Shown here piece by piece: positions 57,098-64,000 of a DNA stretch of 64,000 bases. A program made the position numbers and the translations under genes. The notes beneath the pieces were generated by a model that had not been told where the DNA came from, ran no database searches, and saw only the letters and a list, made by a program, of their open reading frames with translations. The first letter of the stretch is position 1; every line of letters begins with the position of its first letter. This DNA comes from Liopterus haemorrhoidalis (lineage: Eukaryota; Arthropoda; Insecta; Coleoptera; Dytiscidae): positions 48,814,007 to 48,878,006 of the forward strand of contig OZ020611.1 in assembly GCA_963971575.1 (NCBI GenBank), in the 5' to 3' direction.

Positions 57098-57403
57098 CAT
57101 ATTCAACACTACCTACTACGCTATTAAATTTTTTAATAAAAAATTTCCAGAGTCAGTAAGACTTTTACCCCAAAGTAAATTTGAAGCGTTTGTGAAGGAT
57201 GTGTTAATTCAAAATTCATTGTACTCTGTGTCCGAATATTTCGATTTAAATTTTTAGAATTATCATTAGTTTTTTTGTATCTGATTTAAGTAATAATTGT
57301 ATCTATGTGTAACTCTACACTATTTGCTTGATTTTTCTTGACTGACTGTAAACAATTTAATTGTATTGTATTGTGGTCAATAAATGAATAAATAAATAAA
57401 CGT
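57098..57403 (+). pseudogene. LINE 3' end, second family
   Basis: A frame reads IFNTTYYAIKFFNKKFPESV, then RLLPQSKFEAFVKDVLIQN and SLYSVSEYFDLNF before a stop; the pattern LP...FK..VK..L....YSV.E.F is the usual C-terminus of several LINE families. The 3' UTR ends in CAATAAATGAATAAATAAA, an (AATA)n tail. 5'-truncated, as is usual for LINEs, and unrelated to the copy at 12.6-16.4 kb. Confidence 0.65.
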
Positions 57404-57431
57404 TGGCCAAACCCCTTTGATTTGTGATAAA

Positions 57432-57893
57432 GTGCGGAACAGAATGCAACGAGTACGACGATGCGTTGACGGCGTTTGGACGGCGCTATCTGTCAATGCA
57501 AAGTTAAAATCAAGCTGTAGTACGCAAGTGCACAGAATGAGCAACGTCTGAGCGGCGTTCTACGCCATTGATATTGAATGTTCGTTAACTTTCTACTTTT
57601 GACGCCGTTGAACGTTGTCGTAGAACACCTAACTTCAGTTTTTACTGAATGGTAAAGTGTTTGTATGTATAAATAACTTGCATACAACATAAATAACATC
57701 ACACACAAGTCTTCATCATCCATTATAATTTTAATAAAAGAAAGCGCACGTATAAACACAGATATAGGTTGTCACTTGTCACTTTGACGGCGTTGTGCAA
57801 GCGAAAATTCAACGGCGTTCTCAACGGCGCAAACGCAACGCCGTCGCAAATGACGCCGTGCTGACGGCGTAGCGCGATCTGCATTCTGTTCCA
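57432..57893. mobile_element. MITE with GACGGCGT subterminal repeats
   Basis: Ends GGAACAGAATGCAACGAGTA and inverted GATCTGCATTCTGTTCC. GACGGCG or CGCCGTC occurs repeatedly near both ends, making it locally GC-rich. The interior encodes nothing recognisable. Confidence 0.78.
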
Positions 57894-58082
57894 GGCTTAA
57901 AAATACCACTTCGAAAGCGAGCGTCGGTCAGCGCCAAGCCGAACGTACGTTGGCCGTGATGTGTTGTCCATACACGAGGAATTAGATTACGTCCTTGCCC
58001 TTTGCACACACAACTCGACGTTTGAATGATTTGCCGATTGAATGATTTAGTGAGGTCTTCGAATGGGTATAGAGTAGGAATG

Positions 58083-58560
58083 ACGTTGGGTACAGAGCTA
58101 CCCGCTACCCGCTACCCGACCCGTTAAGATTGTACCCGGTTCTGCTTTTATATACCAGCTTCCCGTTATATAGCCATAACCCGTTAACTTTCGGGTAATT
58201 AACAGGTATCGGGTAGTTAACGGGTATCAGGTAACTAACAGGTAGCGGGTAAATAACGGATAGTGAGTAATAAAAGAATGGCGGATAATTAACGGGTAGC
58301 GGATAGTTAACGAGTAATTGTGTGAGGTATTTTGAGTATCTTATGTATCTATGATTATTTTGTTTCCGGTTACAGTAGTAGGGATTAAGTTTGCGTACTC
58401 CATAAAGTAACTGCGCTAATTTTTCATTTTCAGACATTAACGAGTAGCGGGTAATTTACGGGTAGCGGGCAATTAACGGCTAGGGGGTAGTAAACGGGTA
58501 GCGAGTAATTAACGGGTAGGGGGTAGTAAACGGGTAACGGATAATTAACAGGTAATTGTG
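58083..58560. repeat. Degenerate minisatellite, unit TAACGGGTAGCGGGTAAT
   Basis: Many imperfect 12-20-bp units (GGGTAGCGGGTAATT, CGGGTAGTTAACGGGTA). Two blocks (58083-58325 and 58440-58560) are each followed by TGTGTGAG(G/A)TATTTTGA, so the array includes a larger duplication of about 240 bp. Confidence 0.85.
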
Positions 58561-58950
58561 TGAGATATTTTGATTATTTTATTTTTAGTATTTATAGTTT
58601 GCGTATTCCACGCAAGTGTGCTAATTTTTCGATACTAACTTTTCATTTTTGTATATTAATCAGTGTTGGGTACCTGATTCCAAAAATTATTAATTTTTAT
58701 CATTCTTATTATTTACGTTTTCGATATAGCTGGGAACCAAACATGTTCGTGAAAGAAGATAGTCCGAAACTCTTCGAAAATATGCTGGGTCATCTCCGAT
58801 TTGGAGATAGATTCAAGAAATCTGAGTTAACACGGGTACGATTAAAGGATTCCCCCAGTTACCATTGGTGCATATACGGAAACTCTAGTATATTAAAATT
58901 AAAATAACTGAATGATTGAAATATGAATATGTCATTACATTATTTTTCAC

Positions 58951-59056
58951 CAACTCTTCAGTATCTTTTTGCTCTTCAAACAGCCTGAGTTTGTATTCAG
59001 CAACTTGTTTTTCAAGAGCTATAACTTTTATTTTAAATTCATCCATCATCCGAAGA
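58951..59056 (-). CDS. Coiled-coil protein gene, internal exon (106 bases)
   Basis: Acceptor TTTAATTTTAG, then one base finishing a codon, then LRMMDEFKIKVIALEKQVAE and YKLRLFEEQKDTEEL, donor TTG|GTGAAAA at phase 0. It links by phase to 59115-59215 (2+1 bases giving Asn) and to 55485 (phase 0). Confidence 0.85.
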
Positions 59057-59114
59057 CTAAAATTAAACAATTTCATCAGAAAATTAATCGGTATAATATT
59101 TTGAATATTTTTAC

Positions 59115-59215
59115 TTTCCATCGTTCGCAACTTGCAGTTGTTTGTTGATTATTTTCAGATTTGAAATTTCATTTTCTTTCTCCATAAGTTGCCTTAAATT
59201 ATCACCTTCACCTTC
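59115..59215 (-). CDS. Coiled-coil protein gene, internal exon (101 bases)
   Basis: Acceptor TTTATTTTCAG, phase 0; encodes EGEGDNLRQLMEKENEISNL and KIINKQLQVANDG; donor GGAAA|GTAAAA leaves two bases. The following intron is only 58 bases (59057-59114), a normal small insect intron. Confidence 0.85.
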
Positions 59216-59304
59216 CTGAAAATAAATTCTCGTTTATTTCACTATGTGTTAGAAAAATTAAAAATGTTATTTATTGTATTAGTAATAAATAAGAAAAAAT
59301 TGAC

Positions 59305-59837
59305 TATAGTCGGATTGCTGATAGGTGACTGTTACATGTATGTTTCAAGTAGTGCATTCATATAATAATCTAGTTACCATTTTTCAGCGATTTTAAAAAT
59401 GTTTTTTGTTATTTGTGTTAACTGTCAGTAATAAATATTAATTAAAATACGGCTTACGGCCAATTATTAAATTCACAAACTTTAATTTTAAATCTGCTGG
59501 AATAAACAACAAATTATAATCCAAAATTTACGTATGAGAATAAATTTTTCGTTATTTATAATTATAAGCTTAAAATTAATAATTTTGTTTGTTTGAGTAC
59601 TGCTGTAAATTTATTTTCGCGCTCTAATTAGTAAAGATATCTACGAATCTTGCCATTTCTTTCTAATGTTTTGTTTTTTTTTTATTAAAATAATTTGGAA
59701 GGTTAGTTGTCAACTTGCGTCACTATACGTTACTATGGGTATGCAAATAATTATAATGATATAGACAGAGAAAGCATATAGTATTGAATATCGATACTTG
59801 TAGCAACGAACAGTCACTTATCAGCAATCCGACTATA
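59305..59837. mobile_element. MITE with 29-bp inverted ends
   Basis: TATAGTCGGATTGCTGATAG on the left and CTTATCAGCAATCCGACTATA on the right are inverted with one mismatch over 29 bases. Terminal TATA fits a TA target. No coding frame. Confidence 0.85.
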
Positions 59838-59839
59838 TA

Positions 59840-60640
59840 CTAAATATCACTAGTGTCAGGACATAAGGCAACAAGTACGTTTAGAAAATACTATTTGAGA
59901 TTAATGACATTTACACACTTATTCTTTTTTTTTTTACAAACGAAATATCTAAAGTTTATTATTATAACATTTCTATCACATTTTCACATAGAATATTATA
60001 GGCATAATTCACTTATGTTCTTTTTCTGAGGCAAAATTGTTTCCAAAACTTTTCGAAACTCAATACTGAAAAAAGTGGACTTATCACCTTATGTTCTAGG
60101 AGTAACGATATATTTCTACAGATAGATAAATCTCCCTTATTTTTGTGTAACAACTATACTTATGTAACTGTTATGCGCCGATTAGACGACGACGCTCGCG
60201 ATTAGAGTCATTAGCGATCATTTCTCAACCAAAGACGACTTCTTCAAGAAAAAGTGTGACCTAAATCCGGTTTTCGAAACTGTTATTCGAAAATCAAATA
60301 AACAGTTAACAGCAGTGTACATGTTTACTCAAACAACAACATTTTTATGTCAATAGCCAATGGCGGCTGAGACAGGGTGGCGCTGGGATAGTATCCTAAA
60401 CATTTTTCATAAGGAAAATTGAATTGAAAATCGCATTTATACTTTAAAATTGTATTAAACTAGCTAAATATATCTGCATATATTTATTTTTATTTTTTCT
60501 AATTCAAATATTTTTCATAAGTGTTCTTCTTTTAATTAATCTTCTTCTTTGAACACTATCAGTCAGGTTGACTTCATATGTGTTAGATCTTAAAAATTTA
60601 GAACTAGAAAACAATGCTGTGGACACTACCTAGTTGTGTC
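59840..60640. other. Intronic sequence without recognised features
   Basis: Includes a small GC-rich stretch (60175-60240, GACGACGACGC). No repeat or gene recognised. Confidence 0.35.
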
Positions 60641-60779
60641 CCGAGACACAACGTTACCACATGCGATTTCTTATTATGTTATTTATCTACGCAAGCTATA
60701 AAAAAGAACTGGAGAGGGCAACAGTGGCGAGTTGTTAGTGTGTATGAGTTAGTGAATTTAGGTCGGCGGCCTTAGCTTC

Positions 60780-60981
60780 ATTTGTTTTGATTTGTGATAA
60801 GTACTCAGACGTGAAACTGGATACAGTTCTTAACTTTGAAATTATATTATTAATAAAAAATATCGGTCCTCATAAGCCAAAATTAAATATTTCACAATCG
60901 AACGAAAATAGAAATAGAACATTAATAGAAAGTTCAGTAAAAAACAATGGTAAAGACCATGTAAACATGGGTCTAAAATGA
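60780..60981 (+). other. Coding-like fragment, possibly hAT-derived
   Basis: LICDKYSDVKLDTVLNFEII, LLIKNIGPHKPKLNIS and further residues to a TGA. The GPHKPKL stretch is reminiscent of the N-terminal part of hAT-type zinc-finger MYM-like transposases, but the match is short. The rest is missing. Confidence 0.25.
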
Positions 60982-61056
60982 ATTAACGTAATTTTAGCAG
61001 GATGCATATTTTGCTAAAACTGAAGCACTTCCATGTAATTGAAAAGAAATACTTAC

Positions 61057-61202
61057 ATTTCTTCGCATAGTTTCAATAAATCTCGTCTTCTCTGACGCAT
61101 ACGATTCTAATATTTCATTCGCTCTTACAAGCTGGCTCTGCGTTCTCTTCAATTCAGTCCATAACTCTTTTTCAAGTTTAGTTTCTGGTTCCTGGCCTTC
61201 AA
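61057..61202 (-). CDS. Coiled-coil protein gene, most 5' exon found (146 bases)
   Basis: Acceptor TTTTATTAG, two bases finishing a codon, then EGQEPETKLEKELWTELKRT, QSQLVRANEILESYASEKTR and FIETMRRN; donor AAT|GTAAGT, phase 0, consensus. It needs an upstream exon ending in phase 1, which I could not find in 61203-64000, so the gene probably starts beyond the window. Confidence 0.82.
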
Positions 61203-63800
61203 CTAATAAAATAATTCAATACATGTTAAGTATATTAAAAAATGATAGTTTCCGTGCAAACAAATGACAGACTATAGCCATAATACTACAAAATATGTGC
61301 AATTTGCAATAGCAGACGTACAAGGGATACGTAATACGTTTTCGGCCTTTGTGATTTGAAGCGCAAAGTAATAGTCCTCGGCAAAGTTTAATTTTGCGTT
61401 GTTTTCGCAGAGCGCAAAAGCCTAATTTGTATTGTGATTGTAGAAAAAATATTTTGTTTCAGAATGTATAATGGTGTATTGTTTTGCTCCAAATGGCAAC
61501 AATTGCAGCCACGTAGATAATTACTGTGCGTGGATGTGGAGATGGTCGTGTCCGTAATGAGTAGAAGTGGAAAGGTTGTACGGGTATCGGATATAAATAA
61601 AAACAACTATCTACAGCTGACCAGTTTCGATATTGATAATTATAAATTATTTCATTGTCTGAAAGATGAAAACGAAAAACCTGTTCCTTCAAACCATTTT
61701 GAAATAGCAGAAGGACTTATTGTTATATTGCTTGCTGTGGCGCCCGCTCCTGGCCCGGGTAGGGTAGAAGTACACGACGACACACAAGGGTTGACTTTGA
61801 AATGTCCAAATATAAAAGCGCGGTGCGCGGATCGGAGAATGTATTATAATAAAAAATAAGGTCAGGTTCTTGTTGCAAATACGTTGCCAATAAATTAAAT
61901 AAAAGAGAGAAAAGGTTTTGGGGATCGCTAATATGTTAGGGAAATTTACAGTGTAAAAATAATAATGACAGGTGGTGTAGCGATGCCAGGAATAATAATA
62001 ATAAAAAATATTATCAAAAAAATAGTTGGAAAAAAGAAATAATTGAAAAGAAAAAATGTACAAAAAAATTTAAACAATTATAATTGTTGCGGACTGCAAC
62101 AATTAACAGCGGTAAGCGCAGCGGTGAAGACGGTCGATTACACTGTAAATTAATCCCACAACAAATTCATAAAAAATCTTGATTCTAAATTTAAAGAAAA
62201 ACTTATATTAAAAATCTACAAAAAAAGGGATAAATTTAAATGATTTCTCAACGCAAAATGTTGAGAAATGGGTACAGATCTACTAGTAAATTTATAACAA
62301 ATATATAGGCTTAATTAAACAAATAAAAAATTATTTAAACAGAACGAACAACAGGTAGAAACGGTGAAACACGCGTTCGTTCTGAGTTGGAGCGACAGGT
62401 GACGTCACTCAATAAAATGACAAAATTTGAAATGAATTTAAAATAGACAGTTTTTATAACTAAAATTTAGGAAATTAGTAACAAACCTTTCTTTTGGGCC
62501 TTACAAAATGCAGTAATTAATAAATTACTCCCACAATGACGGATTTTAACCACAAAAGAAATCGGGTGGGAAAAACTCCACAAAAAATAACTTTAACCAA
62601 ATATAATTTAATAATTAATATACCCTTACATATATTAATTAACAATTAACACAAATCAGGGGATCCTGATTAAATTTAACTGATTTTAAAATCTTACACA
62701 AATATAAAAATCAAACCTTGATAGAGAAAATATTAATGAATAAAAAATGAATGATTTCACTAGCAAGGGTCATAACAGCGGCTCTAAACATGTTTTATTT
62801 TAAGGAAACAAATGGTTATTTTAAATAAGTCAAAATTAGGTTTAAATTAATACAATAATAAATTATTATTTAATATTATATAAAATGTTATTGTATCGGG
62901 TAAAGTATATGGTAAAATATATTTGTATTTTAGGAATAAAATATAGCGAAGTTCTAAACATGTTTTTGTATAAAATGAATATTTATTTAAATTAGATAAA
63001 ATTGATAACTAAACGGAAATTAAATTTAATTTAGGTTATAAAATGAAAAATACAAGGTGGTACGCCCTAAGCGGGCGCTTCACTTGCTATGATAACGATG
63101 ATTAACGTAAATTTTTCAAAATTAACCTGCAGAGTAATTATGTTTTGTAAATATAATGACATATTAAATTATAATAAGAATTTTAATAAATAAATATTAA
63201 GTTGTAGATTTGAAGTAAAGCATATACAAACATTACACTTCAAAAATACAAATTCAAAACAAATATATATTAAAACAGTATACCCAAAATATATAAAAAA
63301 ACGTATAAATAAAATGAAACAAAATGCAATCGTACATATATAATTAACAAGTGTGTTTATAAAATCTGGGTAACATTGTGACGTCATTTTTTCCTAAGCC
63401 CATATGCGTTTATAAAATAAAAAATTAATGAAATAGTGTTTAAAATAATGTAAATTTAGTGTTTGGTGTAAAACAGTGTGCAGAAGTTTTTAAAGAAAAC
63501 TTACATAGTTCTAAATCTTCCAAAGTACATATTTTTTAATTTCAATACTATAACGCTAGGTTGTTTAACCCCTGAACAATTACGGATTTTTAACAAAAAA
63601 AAAAAGTTTTTGACTGTATTAACTTGGTTCTTTACCATCCTCTCTGCATGTTTTCTTTTAATATTCCGTTCTTTACATAGAGTCATGTTGTTTTTCGAAA
63701 ATACATATTATATGACAATATATTAAATGACAAAAAAAAAAAAAAAAAAATGAAGAATTTGTATTAAGAATGACACAAAAATCAAAATATAAGGAAAAAA
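61203..63800. other. Intron or upstream region without recognised genes
   Basis: AT-rich. The 109-codon plus frame at 61530-61859 (VRVSDINKNNYLQLTSFDID, then AVAPAPGPGRVEVHDD) is the most protein-like, with no family recognised. A small inverted repeat, CAGAACGAAC / GTTCGTTCTG, lies near 62340-62385. Confidence 0.35.
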
Positions 63801-63829
63801 TTTTAAAATGATATTAACCTTAATCAAAA

Positions 63830-63952
63830 ATTGTTTATTGTAAGTATGATTTACAAAGCTTAAACAAAACGGTCGAAAAGCACGATTTAAACGATGAAAG
63901 TAACTAGATTGCAAAATCTAGTTCCGCCTAACCGTTTGGAACAGACTGTACG
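63830..63952 (+). mobile_element. MITE of the AGTCTGTT family, copy 6
   Basis: Right end CTAGTTCCGCCTAACCGTTT followed by GGAACAGACTGTA is the cleanest terminus of the family; the left end is eroded. Confidence 0.7.
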
Positions 63953-64000
63953 TTAAATAATATAACCAAATACACATACAAACAATTGAAAATTTTATGA

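Noticed and set aside
63478..63914. Overlapping frames on both strands at 63.5-63.9 kb as upstream exons of the coiled-coil gene
   Set aside because: No coiled-coil pattern, no phase-1 donor in the right position, and A/T homopolymers explain the open frames.

Overview
The window is nuclear DNA of a eukaryote, most likely an insect or other arthropod with a large, AT-rich, repeat-laden genome. The reasons are phase-consistent spliced exons separated by kilobase introns, short (CCTAA)n tracts matching the insect-type telomere motif, and the mix of mobile elements: a LINE, a Penelope-like element, PIF/Harbinger relics, many TTA- or 9-bp-flanked MITEs and tRNA-headed SINEs. There are no bacterial operons, no CRISPR array and no viral genome.

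Layout. 1-10010 is a perfect-phase tandem array of 55 monomers of 182 bp. 10.0-12.56 kb is the unique-looking body next to that array. 12.6-16.4 kb is a nearly intact LINE on the minus strand. About 16.99-22.33 kb is a large foldback element carrying other elements inside it. 22.3-25.5 kb repeats the left body in inverted orientation, interrupted by a PIF/Harbinger copy. 25.5-27.1 kb is a 5'-truncated Penelope-like element with a 64-bp inverted terminal duplication. 27.5-36.3 kb is a second array of the same 182-bp satellite in the opposite orientation, with longer (about 240-bp) monomers at its edges. 36.9-38.9 kb holds a LINE relic and a roughly 240-bp tandem repeat. 39.3-47.1 kb is a field of nested DNA transposons, with one candidate host terminal exon at about 40.4-40.6 kb.

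Host genes. The best-supported gene is on the minus strand: five exons (61057-61202, 59115-59215, 58951-59056, 55246-55485, 47348-48373). Their splice sites are canonical and their phases agree at all four junctions. They encode the C-terminal 538 residues of a coiled-coil protein I cannot name. Its introns (0.06-6.9 kb) are filled with MITEs, two copies of a (GACA)n-ended repeat, a LINE 3' end and minisatellites. A second, weaker host signal is a minus-strand terminal exon with stop codon and AATAAA at 40.4-40.58 kb.

The most interesting structure is the satellite-linked element. Three copies of one body sequence (one inverted at 10.2-11.4 kb, two direct at 23.7-24.7 and 24.9-27.7 kb) each lead into the 182-bp repeat family, with array lengths from about two monomers to at least 55. 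This looks like a mobile or duplicated element whose internal tandem repeat has grown into two megasatellite-like arrays facing each other as a large inverted structure.
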